NCBI GenBank assembly: GCA_019894765.1
Contig: JAGXNT010000013.1
Coordinates: forward strand, 42,354 to 106,353
Direction of reading: 5' to 3'
DNA length: 64,000 nt
Source: Candidatus Heimdallarchaeota archaeon
GTDB taxonomy: Archaea > Asgardarchaeota > Heimdallarchaeia > JABLTI01
Positions 8,714 through 17,882 of this stretch are shown here, one piece after another. Below the pieces are notes generated by a model. The model saw only the letters and a program-made list of their open reading frames with translations, had not been told where the DNA came from and made no database searches. Within the stretch, counting starts at the first letter, position 1. Each line of letters opens with the position of its first letter. The position numbers were made by a program, and so were the translations under genes.

Positions 8714-10102
8714 ATGAGAGATTTACTGAAAATTGCTATCGATAATAGACCTGATGGAGTGCACGTGGAAGCACGATACCATCAAAGAAAAAAAATCGAG
8801 GTTCGTGCCGACAAGGGACGACTTCAAAGATCAATTGTCGATGACTTTGCAGGAATAGGTATAAGAGTTCTCGCTGAAGGCGCTTGGGGGTACGGAAGTA
8901 CAAGCGAATTAAACAATAAAGCTGTCAAAGAAACACTGTTAAATGCTGTTGCAGCTGCCAAGAATTTAGCCCCAAGTATGAAAGAGAAAATAGAACTCGC
9001 ACCAATAAAACCTGTTACAGGAACATTCCAATCTATCGGCAAAGATCCATTCGCAAATCATAGCATTGAAGAACGAGTCAATTTAGTTATGAATACTGAT
9101 AAATTGCTTCGGGAAACGGATGAGAAAATAAAAGGATCAATGGTTTTCTTACGAGAACCAACTAACCACCGGATAATAATGAATTCCGATGGAACTGACG
9201 TTGAATTGTTTGATAGTAGACCAGATTTCTATGTCCAAGCAACTGCTGCTGAAGCAGGTAAAATGATGCCGTTTTATTCCGTCAGTGGAATGACAGGTGG
9301 ATGGGAAATATTCAAAAAATTCACACCAGAGGATATGGTGAAAGAAGCAGCGGAAAAATCTATTGCTTTACTTGATGCTCCATTGGCAAAGGGCGGGAAG
9401 CAGACGGTCATAATGGAACCTTCGGTTGTAGGAATAATTTCTCACGAAGCCATCGGTCATACAGTTGAAAGTGATTTTGTGCTTGCTGGTAGTGCTGCTA
9501 AAGGAAAAATAGGCAAAAAAGTAGGCAGTGAATTAGTTACAATGGTTGACTCCGGAGAACAGAAAAATGCTGGTGGATGGTTAGCTGTAGATGATGCTGG
9601 AGTTAAAAGCGAGAAAACAGTGATCATCGATAAAGGAATTATGAAATCATTCCTACACAGTCGATTCACAGCACACCATTTCGGAGTAAAACCAACAGGA
9701 AATGAAAGAGCATGGGAATATGATAATGAACCATTAATTCGGATGAGAAATACTTACCTAGAACCCGGAGATTTTACAAAAGAAGAACTTCTAGAAGATG
9801 TCAAATTCGGTTATTTACTTGCCCAACCAGGTGGAGGACAAGCAGATAGTACAGCTGAATTTATGTTTTCAATATCAGAAGCTTATGAAATCAAAGATGG
9901 AGAACTAAATGGTCTTGTGAAAAACGTAACCATATCAGGTGACGCATTCGAGGTTTTACAATCAGTAACCGGAATCGGAAAAGATTGGAAACTAGATATG
10001 TCAGCTGGAAGATGTGGAAAGTGGCAACCAGCTAAAGTTGATGGTGGCGGTGGGCCTACTAAAGCGATTGCTTTAGTTTCTGGTGATGTAGGAGGTAAAT
10101 GA
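8714..10102 (+). CDS. tldD: TldD metalloprotease subunit
   Basis: 462 residues. TldD forms a heterodimer with TldE and degrades small unfolded peptides; in bacteria it also matures microcin B17. The zinc motif HEAIGH spans residues 244-249 and is the diagnostic HExxxH. The C-terminal GGG-rich part is also typical. ATG start at 8714. The next gene, tldE, begins one base after this stop, with GGAGG inside the tldD 3' end, so the pair is an operon. Confidence 0.95.
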   Translation: MRDLLKIAIDNRPDGVHVEARYHQRKKIEVRADKGRLQRSIVDDFAGIGIRVLAEGAWGYGSTSELNNKAVKETLLNAVAAAKNLAPSMKEKIELAPIKPVTGTFQSIGKDPFANHSIEERVNLVMNTDKLLRETDEKIKGSMVFLREPTNHRIIMNSDGTDVELFDSRPDFYVQATAAEAGKMMPFYSVSGMTGGWEIFKKFTPEDMVKEAAEKSIALLDAPLAKGGKQTVIMEPSVVGIISHEAIGHTVESDFVLAGSAAKGKIGKKVGSELVTMVDSGEQKNAGGWLAVDDAGVKSEKTVIIDKGIMKSFLHSRFTAHHFGVKPTGNERAWEYDNEPLIRMRNTYLEPGDFTKEELLEDVKFGYLLAQPGGGQADSTAEFMFSISEAYEIKDGELNGLVKNVTISGDAFEVLQSVTGIGKDWKLDMSAGRCGKWQPAKVDGGGGPTKAIALVSGDVGGK

Positions 10103-10103
10103 A

Positions 10104-11444
10104 ATGTCTGACATTTTAGCCATAATCGAACCTTTTGTTGATAAAGCCCTAAAAATGGGTGCTGATGAAGTTGAGTTTTTTGCTCAAAAGATTCGAAACA
10201 AAACTGTAAACTTTGAACACAACAATATGAAATCAGCCCTAGCAAGTATTATTGATGGTATTGGCATACGAATTTTGAAGAATAAAGCTTTAGGGTTTGC
10301 CAGTTCAAACTCCCTTGATAAAATTAAAATCGAGGATTCATTAAAAGAAGCTCTAGCGATCGCAAAAGTCACTCCTCCCGAAGATAATTACTACCTCTCT
10401 ACAAAACAAAAGATCACAAAAGTCCCTGAGATGTATGATAAAGCAATTGAAACCTTTTCTATGGATGATACAATTACATATAGCAAAAATTTGTTGGAGA
10501 AAACTATCGGATATGACTCTCGAGTTACTGTTGATTCTGGAACCTTCTCTTCAGTAATTAGAGAGAGTGCGCTAGCAAATTCAAATGATGTCAATATATC
10601 TGAAACAAAATCCCTTTTCAGCTGGATGCTTTTCGGTATGGCTGTTGACGGAAAGGATATTGGTTCTTTTGACTACTGCTTTGATTCTGTTGTTAAAGTG
10701 AGTGATATCGATATTGAATTCACAGCTACTGATTTTGCTAAAAAAGTTCTGCGAAATCTTAACGCTCAAAAAACTGAATCTTTCGAAGGCCCTGCTGTTT
10801 TAACACCTGATGCTGTTACTGATCTATTTCAGTTGTTAGTTTATGCATCTACTGCTACTCAAATTCAAGCAGGTTCTAGCTTCTTACAAGATAAATTAGG
10901 AGCTAAAATTGGAGTTGATGTTCTCTCTCTTGTTGATGATGGAACCATGAAAGGAGAAACCGCAAGCTCTTCTTTTGATCGAGAAGGAGTTCCTCACAAG
11001 AAATACAACCTTGTTGACAAAGGTGTTTTCACAGGTGTTCTCTATGATACTTTTACAGCAAACAAGGAAGGCTTGGAAAGTACTGGTCATGCTTCTGGGA
11101 GCTACAGAAATATTCCAAGCATTTGGACCACAAATCTCAATATCTTGCCAGGCACAAAATCCTATAAAGATCTGATCTCGGAAATCGATCATGGAATTCT
11201 AATTAATAGAATAAGCGCAGCACCCGATCCAATTTCTGGAGATTTCTCTGCAGTCCTAAAAGGTGCTCAATTGATTGAAAAAGGAGAAATTAAAGACACG
11301 TTACGAGAAATCACTGCGGTTGGAAATATTTTCTCCAATTTGAACACTATTACTGGTATTAGTAAAGAACAAGTGCCACTTCGAGGAAATCAAAGCTGGT
11401 TAGTTCCATACATCGTTATGGATAAGATCAAATTTGTTTGTTGA
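10104..11444 (+). CDS. tldE: TldE/PmbA-type partner of TldD
   Basis: 446 residues, same fold as TldD but without the HExxxH zinc motif, as expected for the non-catalytic partner. Preceded by GGAGG at 10090-10094. Conserved family stretches include GIGIRILKNKALGFASS near residue 45 and RNIPSIWTTNLNILPG near 335. Works in the cytoplasm with the preceding subunit. Confidence 0.93.
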   Translation: MSDILAIIEPFVDKALKMGADEVEFFAQKIRNKTVNFEHNNMKSALASIIDGIGIRILKNKALGFASSNSLDKIKIEDSLKEALAIAKVTPPEDNYYLSTKQKITKVPEMYDKAIETFSMDDTITYSKNLLEKTIGYDSRVTVDSGTFSSVIRESALANSNDVNISETKSLFSWMLFGMAVDGKDIGSFDYCFDSVVKVSDIDIEFTATDFAKKVLRNLNAQKTESFEGPAVLTPDAVTDLFQLLVYASTATQIQAGSSFLQDKLGAKIGVDVLSLVDDGTMKGETASSSFDREGVPHKKYNLVDKGVFTGVLYDTFTANKEGLESTGHASGSYRNIPSIWTTNLNILPGTKSYKDLISEIDHGILINRISAAPDPISGDFSAVLKGAQLIEKGEIKDTLREITAVGNIFSNLNTITGISKEQVPLRGNQSWLVPYIVMDKIKFVC

Positions 11445-11455
11445 AATAGTTTTTA

Positions 11456-11490
11456 ATTGGGTTTTCACTAACCCAATCCTTCTTTTCTTT
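11456..11490 (+). terminator. Hairpin terminator after tldDE
   Basis: An 8-bp stem, ATTGGGTT at 11456-11463 with AACCCAAT at 11470-11477 and a 6-nt loop, is followed by a pyrimidine/T-rich run. Confidence 0.6.
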
Positions 11491-11609
11491 TTGCAATAAC
11501 AAAAAAACAGTAATATAAGCTATTTTTCTCTTAAAACCTTAAAGAATAATAGTTAATCTTTTTTAGTGGATGTTGGCAGAAAACACATACTAAGAAAAAA
11601 GTAAAGAAC

Positions 11610-13283
11610 GTGGTTAATTTGACTCTAGAATGCATTGAAGAGCTATCCTTTACCCCTCGAGATTACCAAACAGATGCAGCGAAAAGCATCTTGAAATCAA
11701 TCATCGAGGATAAGAAAAAATCCACCGTTTTATTACTTCCAACAGGCATGGGAAAAACCAATGTTGCTATCATGGTTGTTGTTGAGTTGTTGAAAAAAGG
11801 ACTCATCACACCTGAAGGGAAAGTATTATTCCTCTCCCCTGATAGAAAACTCAAGCATCAATTACATGATGTTTGTCAAGCAGATTTTTCCTCATATGGT
11901 AGTTCTTATCTCTTACCTGAAGGTCAAAGTTTACCGCCCTCAATAACTCAAAAACACTTTGCAATTTCAAGATTTATTTTTGGTACTCCCTCATTATTAA
12001 TGAATTCACTTTTTGCTCGAACGCCTGGTCAAAGGCGTGTTAGACCAGAAGATTTCGATAAAGTAGAATTTATTGTAATTGATGAGATATTAGATGTTAC
12101 AGCTCAAACAATTGCGGGTGAAGGCTTTAGAATGAATAAGCATTTTGCTCCTCTTATTGATCGGTTATTAGCTAAAGAATCAAATCAATTCTTAGGTTTA
12201 ACAGCATCTATTCTTCAAAAAGGGAAATTAAAATTCATAGAAGATATGTTTGGTGGAGAAAAGAACACTGAATTTATTTATCCCAAAGGTGACGATTTCC
12301 AAGAACATGCTCCAGCCATTAAGCTGAAGCGATTCTATGTTTTCGATGATATGAGGAAGGAAATGGATAAGTTACTTATGGTTTTACGATCTCAAACTGA
12401 AAGAGTCCTTATGGCTGGGTATCGACGATTATCTGGTGGGCAAAAATTACCTTCCAATCGAACATTATTATTTGCTAACGATGTTATGAAACGATCTTAT
12501 GAGGGTACAAATTTTGAAGCAAGTTCAGAAGGGTTCTTCAAGAATTTGATAATCAATGCAGGAGCTTATCTAGACTTAATCGTTGCTAGACAATTTTTGT
12601 TTGAACACACATTTCCAAAATTCGCTAATTTTGTTTTAGGTATTAAAAACACTCTATTACTAAATGCCCCTGAATGGATAGAAGCTAAAGAACTAGTAGA
12701 ATTAGCATATAAGGATGGTAAAGCCTCTAAAATCTCACCAAAAGATCTTCGTTTAATTCAAGTGGTTAAGAAATTAGTAAATGAAGAAAACAATTCAGTC
12801 ATTATCTTCTTACGATTTGTAGAAATGACTAAGCACCTTTCAACTTTACTCGAGAAGGAAGGCATTCCTAATCTTTTTGTTCATGGTAGGATGAGTGGTG
12901 ATTCCCAGAATATGCAGCTCAAACGCTTCAAGAGTGGAGAAGTGAAGGTTCTTTTCGCAAGCGAACGATTGATTAGAAAAGGAACAGACTTACCGGAAGC
13001 AGATAGATGTATACACTTCGGAACAACTCTTTCAATTGAAGCACGAGAGCAAGCTATGGGTCGAATTAGAAGCACTCGCACAGACTTAAAAGAAGACATC
13101 ACGATCATTTATCATCAAACTGCAGAACAAGAGAAATATACAAAATTAGTAGAGCAGTTCCTCGAATCGGTTAAAAGCTTGAAAACTTCTGCTGGATGGA
13201 CCATTTATGACGATGGGTCTGTAGAAGCTGATGGACAGGCACAACCAGATTTTGTGGTTGAAGATGAAGAGAAAAAAGAATAG
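11610..13283 (+). CDS. SF2 helicase (Hef/FANCM-like motor, no nuclease)
   Basis: 557 residues. Superfamily 2 motifs are in order: Q-like PRDYQ at 17-20, Walker A LLPTGMGKT ending at residue 50, motif II IDEI in place of DEAD/DEAH near 155, motif III GLTAS near 198, and a C-terminal RecA domain with ASERLIRKGTDLPEAD and motif VI QAMGRIRSTR. This is the DNA/dsRNA-translocase-like branch related to Hef/FANCM and RIG-I motors; no nuclease or HhH domain follows. The acidic C-terminus resembles a flexible tail. GTG at 11610 is the first start; TTG at 11619 is an alternative. No strong ribosome site is seen. Confidence 0.8.
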   Translation: MVNLTLECIEELSFTPRDYQTDAAKSILKSIIEDKKKSTVLLLPTGMGKTNVAIMVVVELLKKGLITPEGKVLFLSPDRKLKHQLHDVCQADFSSYGSSYLLPEGQSLPPSITQKHFAISRFIFGTPSLLMNSLFARTPGQRRVRPEDFDKVEFIVIDEILDVTAQTIAGEGFRMNKHFAPLIDRLLAKESNQFLGLTASILQKGKLKFIEDMFGGEKNTEFIYPKGDDFQEHAPAIKLKRFYVFDDMRKEMDKLLMVLRSQTERVLMAGYRRLSGGQKLPSNRTLLFANDVMKRSYEGTNFEASSEGFFKNLIINAGAYLDLIVARQFLFEHTFPKFANFVLGIKNTLLLNAPEWIEAKELVELAYKDGKASKISPKDLRLIQVVKKLVNEENNSVIIFLRFVEMTKHLSTLLEKEGIPNLFVHGRMSGDSQNMQLKRFKSGEVKVLFASERLIRKGTDLPEADRCIHFGTTLSIEAREQAMGRIRSTRTDLKEDITIIYHQTAEQEKYTKLVEQFLESVKSLKTSAGWTIYDDGSVEADGQAQPDFVVEDEEKKE

Positions 13284-13309
13284 GTCGAATTAAAAACGAC
13301 CGTTTTTTT
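13283..13309 (+). terminator. Hairpin terminator after the helicase gene
   Basis: GGTCG at 13283-13287 pairs with CGACC at 13297-13301 and is followed by G and seven T. It lies between two convergent genes. Confidence 0.5.
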
Positions 13310-13312
13310 AAA

Positions 13313-14153
13313 TTAGATTTGAATTCCTCTTTCATCTAGGTATCTTCTGAATTCACTTGCTTTTTCTTTTAAGGGTTCAATACCTGAATCGTCCATATCT
13401 TCCAGTAAATTACTCAAATTAGCGATGAGTTTGTTATCTGGAATTAAATCTTCTGCTTTAATAGTATTGAATTGCTTGCGGATAATATCTAAAAATCCCC
13501 TGAAAAAACCAGGAGCATTTGTTACACTCCATTCACCAGCATTATACACTGCTTGAATTAAATAGAAATAGCAATCGTATGCTTGTTCATCTTTGAACAG
13601 GACATAGGAAATGTATGCAAATTGCAATTCTTCAAAGAAACTAAACATATCTCTATTGTGTTTATTTTGAAAAGCTTGTTCAAATCTTGACTTAAATGTT
13701 GTAAGATACCATTCTTCCAATTCTTTTGGAGTGAGTTCTGTTGGGGGAGTCATTGGTTCTTCTTTATGTAATGTAAACGGATAGTTTTCATATTTTAAAT
13801 ATGAAGTGAGTTCTAACCAGAATTGCACTAAAGAATAACTTTTTTTCATAACTGGAATCAATGCTTGATTCATAGCACCGCTGATAGCCATGTCTTTGTA
13901 TCGTAATTCTTCTTCGGGTTCACAGTCAACAAAGCTCTTACTTTGATAATCATACCGTTTAATTACAGTATCATTTGATTTAACTTCACACCAAAAACCT
14001 TCAACCATTTTACCATCATCTTTGACAGTAACATAATGAATGCCAGGTTTCACTTCAGCAAAACCACGGAAGCCACCTTTAATTTCATAGATTGCTAACA
14101 TCTAGTTGTGCTTCCTCTTTGGGGATATCTCTTAGGATTATATAGCCATACAT
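13313..14153 (-). CDS. aar2: AAR2-like protein (eukaryotic U5 snRNP assembly factor family), apparent +1 frameshift near the start
   Basis: In eukaryotes AAR2 escorts Prp8 during cytoplasmic U5 snRNP assembly. The downstream frame (ATG 14101, 262 residues) carries GGFRGFAEVKPGIHY, matching the family's FRGVKMIPPGIHF block, then EELQFAYISYVLF, matching GELQFAFVCFLLG in the helical domain, and a final RKKAEKF-like helix (KEKASEFRRYLDERG). A perfect AAGGAGGT (14161-14168, complement) precedes another ATG at 14153 whose frame reads MYGYIILRDIPKEEAQL, matching the AAR2 N-terminus (VVILNMPKGTEFGID); that frame stops at 14085. Skipping one G before ATG 14101 joins the two into about 279 residues. 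Family sequences are recalled, not searched. The break may be a sequence error or real. Confidence 0.72.
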
Positions 14154-14341
14154 AGTGATTACCTCCTTCGACTTTGAGTCAAAGGTTGTGAATCAGTGAA
14201 CTGAGGATGATTTAGTATTTAAACATGACATAGCATTAAAAATGTTAATAGAAACAGCTGTTAAGGGTCTTTTTTTTCAAAAAAATATAAAAAGTGAAAA
14301 GAGAGAATGGTTTGTTTCACAAGATTTGGAGATAGTTTTTG

Positions 14342-15045
14342 ATGGCGAAAAAAGTAAGAATCAGACAAGCAACAATAGACGATCTTCAAGAAATTATACG
14401 GGTAGAAAAAGAAGCTTGGCCAGAAGGTATTGAGGCTTCTGATGCATGTTTCGTTCTCGAATTGAAACATATTCGGAAGGTGTTTTCGTAGCTGTTTACG
14501 ATAAAAAGATCATAGGCGTTGTTGCTTTCCAACTAATAGATTATGATGTTGAAAATCCCCCGCCAACCTGGAATGCTGCAACTGATAATGGCCTGATTAA
14601 GAAAACCCATACTCCAAAGGGAGAAACTGTTTTTGGTATTGATCTTACAGCAGTACCAGGTGCTCCGAAAGGAACGGGAAATAGACTCTTGGTTGAGGTT
14701 GGGAGACAAGCAATAATGAAGAACCTCAAAAGAGGAGTTCTGGGAGGAAGGCTTCCTGAATACTATAAATATTCAGATAAGATGTCTCCGGAAGAATATC
14801 TACAAGCGAAGGATGACACTGGGAGATTTCTTGATCCAGAGGTTCGATTCTATAGAAGAGCTGGACTAGAGATAGGTAAGGTACTTCCTGAATACATGCA
14901 TGATGATCCGGATAGCTTGAACTATGGTGTTCAATTAATTTGGAATAATCCGTTCTATGCTAAAAGACGAATTTGGCGACCATTCAAGGTTTTAGTTGGT
15001 AGAATGTTGTTTCCTATCTACTTCAGAAGTATCGGAGAAGGGTAG
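14342..15045 (+). pseudogene. GNAT acetyltransferase interrupted by a -1 frameshift
   Basis: From ATG 14342 (GGAG at 14328-14331) the frame reads RIRQATIDDLQEIIRVEKEAWPEG then ASDA, a standard GNAT N-terminus, and runs into a stop after 49 codons. From 14446 another frame continues with MFRSRIETYSEGVFVAV, exactly the expected GNAT continuation, to 15045. Rereading one base at 14446 would restore a protein of about 234 residues with the acetyl-CoA loop GAPKGTGNRLL and a C-terminal YRRAGLEIG. Whether the gene is broken, misassembled or expressed as two pieces cannot be told here. It diverges from the AAR2-like gene. Confidence 0.75.
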
Positions 15046-15131
15046 TTCTTTATTCCTATTCACTCAAATAGTAAAATATAATACTTATAGAGCTACGTTT
15101 TAGATGATACTCATTCAAGGATGTAAAAATA

Positions 15132-16424
15132 ATGTTCAACGATGAATTAGTTAAGAAAATTAGAGCTGCGTTCCCTAGAGCAGAGAAAGATTATACTGGT
15201 AGAAAAAGAGCATTTTTTGATAATGGTACTGGAACTCTTGTCCTAGAAAGAGCTGCTAAGGCTGAAGCTAAAGCACGTGTTGATTGTAGTGCTAATATTG
15301 GAGCAAATTTTGATGAATCTAAGCTAGCAAAAGAAACTGTTAAAGAAGGCAAAGAAGCTGTCGCAGAATTTCTTAATGCTCCATCTGGAGATACAATAGT
15401 TTCAGGCGAATCAGCAACAAGATTACTCTTTGATGTTAGTTATGCAATTGGAAAGGAATGCAATGGAACAGAAAACGTTGTGATTACTGAATTAGAACAC
15501 TATGCTAACGTTAGTCCTTGGAATGAGTTAGTCAGACAAGGGAAAATTAAAGAAGTCCGATTTGCTCGCATGAATTTAGAAGATGGAACTCTTGATTTTG
15601 ATCACCTGCAAGAATTGATAGATTCAAACACAGAAATAGTATCAGTAACATCTGCTTCAAATGTGACAGGAACAAAAATTCCCCTTGAACCTGTAAGGAA
15701 ATTAGCAAAAGAAGCAGATTCATACTTTGTTGTAGATGCCGTTCATCATGTTCCTCATGGACTAATAGATGTTCAGAAAATTGGTTGTGATTTCCTTGTT
15801 TTTTCAGGATACAAAATCTTTGGCTCACATGGCAGTTATATGTATATGAATCCAGAATACATGGAAAATTTGAGACCATACAAAGTAAAACCTTCAACAA
15901 ATACTGGTCCCGGAAAATGGGAATCTGGCACAAGGAATCAAGCTATGTTTGCATCAATTAAAGGAGTAATGGATCACTTCCTTTGGATATCAGAACAAGT
16001 TAAATCTCAATATGAAGGAAAATTCAAGGAATATTCTGGGAAAAGATGTGATTATAAAATTGCTATGAGTGCAACCCAACAAAATGAAAGGGAATTGTCT
16101 AAAGCAGTTTTAGGAGGATTTGATGATATTCCTGGTCTTCTGAACATTCCAAAAGTGAAAATTTATGGAATAACAGATGTAAATCGCATAAACGAACGAG
16201 ATCCAACTTTTGCATTCACAGTGGATGGCATTCCCAATGAAGACATTATCAAATATTTATGGGCGGAAGGCGGGATTGCTACACGTGCTGAGAATTTCTA
16301 TTCTTATGCTGTTGAAGTCTTTAACCAGCAGAAGGTTAATCGAATCAGCTTAGTTCAATACAACACGTTAGAAGAAGTAGGTATATTCCTCAAAGCTTTG
16401 AATACAATTTGTAGCAGAAAGTAA
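15132..16424 (+). CDS. Class V aminotransferase / cysteine desulfurase-like protein
   Basis: 430 residues, PLP-dependent fold type I. It starts with RAFFDNGTGTLVL, has DAVHHVPHG with the PLP-pyridine Asp, and FSGYKIFGSHG with the Schiff-base Lys. It resembles the VC1184-like branch of desulfurase-like proteins (TIGR01976) more than SufS or IscS. No clear catalytic Cys loop of desulfurases is evident near residue 340-370, so the substrate is open. ATG at 15132. Confidence 0.82.
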   Translation: MFNDELVKKIRAAFPRAEKDYTGRKRAFFDNGTGTLVLERAAKAEAKARVDCSANIGANFDESKLAKETVKEGKEAVAEFLNAPSGDTIVSGESATRLLFDVSYAIGKECNGTENVVITELEHYANVSPWNELVRQGKIKEVRFARMNLEDGTLDFDHLQELIDSNTEIVSVTSASNVTGTKIPLEPVRKLAKEADSYFVVDAVHHVPHGLIDVQKIGCDFLVFSGYKIFGSHGSYMYMNPEYMENLRPYKVKPSTNTGPGKWESGTRNQAMFASIKGVMDHFLWISEQVKSQYEGKFKEYSGKRCDYKIAMSATQQNERELSKAVLGGFDDIPGLLNIPKVKIYGITDVNRINERDPTFAFTVDGIPNEDIIKYLWAEGGIATRAENFYSYAVEVFNQQKVNRISLVQYNTLEEVGIFLKALNTICSRK

Positions 16425-16430
16425 TAATTC

Positions 16431-16739
16431 CTATTTGGCAAGTGCTAGTGCAAATTTCATTGCTTCTTTCGCATAGCCAATCCATTTATCAGAATTTTTC
16501 AATGGAATTATTACCCATTCTTTCTGTATTTTGCCATTTCCGGGGTCGTATGGTAATCCTTCTCCAGAACTAAGAAGTTCCGTCACTCGTTCTTTTGGTA
16601 ATTTCACAATTAAATTACCATCCTTAGTTGGAAAAGCAAACATTTTCCTCTTTATTTTTAGTGATTCTCCTTGCTTCTGTACATCATCTAATTTCAGTAG
16701 TTTTTCTTTAACTTTCAACCAATGTTCTTCTGAAGACAC
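16431..16739 (-). CDS. Small YjbR/TfoX-like protein
   Basis: 102 residues from a GTG start with GAGAG upstream. The pattern KIKRKMFAFPTKDGNLIVKLP, then GEGLPYDPGNG and KEWVIIPL recalls the MmcQ/YjbR and TfoX-N fold group of small alpha/beta proteins. No enzymatic residues are recognised. Convergent with the aminotransferase gene, 6 bases between stops. Confidence 0.5.
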   Translation of the reverse strand: MSSEEHWLKVKEKLLKLDDVQKQGESLKIKRKMFAFPTKDGNLIVKLPKERVTELLSSGEGLPYDPGNGKIQKEWVIIPLKNSDKWIGYAKEAMKFALALAK

Positions 16740-16837
16740 GATAATTACTCTCTCTTTAAGGATATTATATTTTTCACTTCAATTAAATATTCGTTATCTT
16801 CATTGCTTTAAAATAAGTGATTTGCAAGGAATTATTG

Positions 16838-16856
16838 TGGTGTGCGAGGCCGGATT
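16838..16856 (-). repeat. Duplicated tRNA-Val 3' end (att-like)
   Basis: The 19 bases are identical to 18042-18060, the 3' end of tRNA-Val(CAC): encoded CCA, discriminator, 3' acceptor strand, 3' T-stem and part of the T-loop. The match ends abruptly inside the T-loop. Same orientation, 1204 bases apart. This is the shape of the att site pair left by an element integrating at a tRNA 3' end. Confidence 0.7.
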
Positions 16857-16953
16857 TAAACATAATTCTGTGTTTCAGGTTTAGCATGATAACCTCTAAA
16901 GAGATTTACATCAAATTCTGATGAAATGCTATTCATCATCAAAGTGGGTTCAT

Positions 16954-17079
16954 ATGATAAAGATTCTATTAGAAGGTTCACAAGAGGTTAAAATTACTCT
17001 TAAGAAACTATTAACCTGTTTTGAAGAAAATATATCAAAACAAGAAAAGAAAAATGCTTATGAAGAAAAATACAAATAA
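16954..17079 (+). CDS. Possible 41-residue protein
   Basis: ATG 16954 to TAA 17079 encodes a basic, Lys/Glu-rich peptide beginning MIKILLEGSQEVK. It has only a weak ribosome site and lies inside the att-flanked segment. It may be a gene remnant or chance. Confidence 0.2.
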   Translation: MIKILLEGSQEVKITLKKLLTCFEENISKQEKKNAYEEKYK

Positions 17080-17083
17080 GCAT

Positions 17084-17833
17084 TTACTTTTTCTGAAAAA
17101 AACCTACTTTCTTTAGTTTTTTATAGCAATCTATAATTTGCTCTTCTGGAAATGAACCATTCCAATTTGAGAAATACTTGTCCAAAAATCCTTTATAACC
17201 TTCTTTCTGAAGATCTTCTTTAGTTAATGATGAGAAATGATTTTCCTCTTTGTCGTATTCATCAACAACTTCCTCAATCTCTTTTGAGGACAACCTTTGG
17301 TATTTATTGTAATGGATAACTCCTTTCCGAACACGCCCCTTCAAATGTTCAGGTTCTTCTTTTGCATAACCAAGACAAATTGAAATTAAAGGAAAATTAT
17401 ACTTGTCTGGGAGATTAAGAATCTTGTAGACTTTCTCTAATTTCATCCGGAATAAGCTTGATGTTACTAAGGAATCTATTCCTAGTGATTTTGCTGCTAT
17501 AACTGCTGTTTGGGAAGCCATTATAGCGTCAATATTCCCAAGAAAAAATCCTCTAATATCACCTACTTGAATGGAATGATTAAGATGATTAGCACAATCA
17601 ATCCAACGATTAAAATCAACACAAAAAACCAATGCTTTATTTGCTTTGTAAAAATATTCATCTAATAACTTTCTGTCATTGACAACAACTACTGAATATA
17701 CTTGTCTTCCTCCAGAATTTGCTGTTCGTAAAGTCGCTTCAAGTATTTCCTCTAATTCTTTTCCTTCGATTTCCTTATTTGAGAATTTTCTTATTGATCT
17801 CATACTATGTAAAGTTTCCAGTGTTTTGTTCAT
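17084..17833 (-). CDS. Nitroreductase-family flavoprotein
   Basis: 249 residues. The N-terminus MRSIRKFSNKEI with a later SGGRQVYSVVVV is the FMN-binding R.S.R.(F/Y) start of nitroreductase/NADPH-flavin oxidoreductases, and SLGIDSLVTSSLF and PLISICLGYAKEEPE are the later family blocks. The C-terminal 60 residues are an extension. Substrate unknown. GAGG ribosome site before ATG 17833. It is the only substantial gene between the two att-like repeats. Confidence 0.82.
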   Translation of the reverse strand: MNKTLETLHSMRSIRKFSNKEIEGKELEEILEATLRTANSGGRQVYSVVVVNDRKLLDEYFYKANKALVFCVDFNRWIDCANHLNHSIQVGDIRGFFLGNIDAIMASQTAVIAAKSLGIDSLVTSSLFRMKLEKVYKILNLPDKYNFPLISICLGYAKEEPEHLKGRVRKGVIHYNKYQRLSSKEIEEVVDEYDKEENHFSSLTKEDLQKEGYKGFLDKYFSNWNGSFPEEQIIDCYKKLKKVGFFQKK

Positions 17834-17862
17834 CCTCTTTCGCCAATACTAAATTTGATAAA

Positions 17863-17882
17863 TTAGTACTATATAGAACTAA
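17863..17882. promoter_or_regulatory. Inverted repeat over a TATA-like box
   Basis: TTAGT at 17863-17867 and ACTAA at 17878-17882 flank ACTATATAG, 30-50 bases upstream of the nitroreductase start. It could be an operator overlapping the promoter. The repeat is short, so this is tentative. Confidence 0.3.

Larger units (their letters stand above)
16740..17083. other. Intergenic region holding a tRNA-Val 3'-end fragment and a 41-codon frame
   Basis: 344 bases without a clear gene. It contains the 19-base tRNA-like fragment at 16838-16856 and a short open frame at 16954-17079, both listed separately. The rest is AT-rich with no strong structure. Confidence 0.6.

Noticed and set aside
14085..14153. 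The 22-codon frame as a regulatory leader peptide
   Set aside because: Its sequence continues the AAR2 N-terminal similarity, so a frame break explains it better, although coupling cannot be fully excluded.
14242..14433. Short plus-strand frame ahead of the GNAT gene
   Set aside because: Overlaps the better supported GNAT N-terminal frame, shows no family features and has weak start signals.
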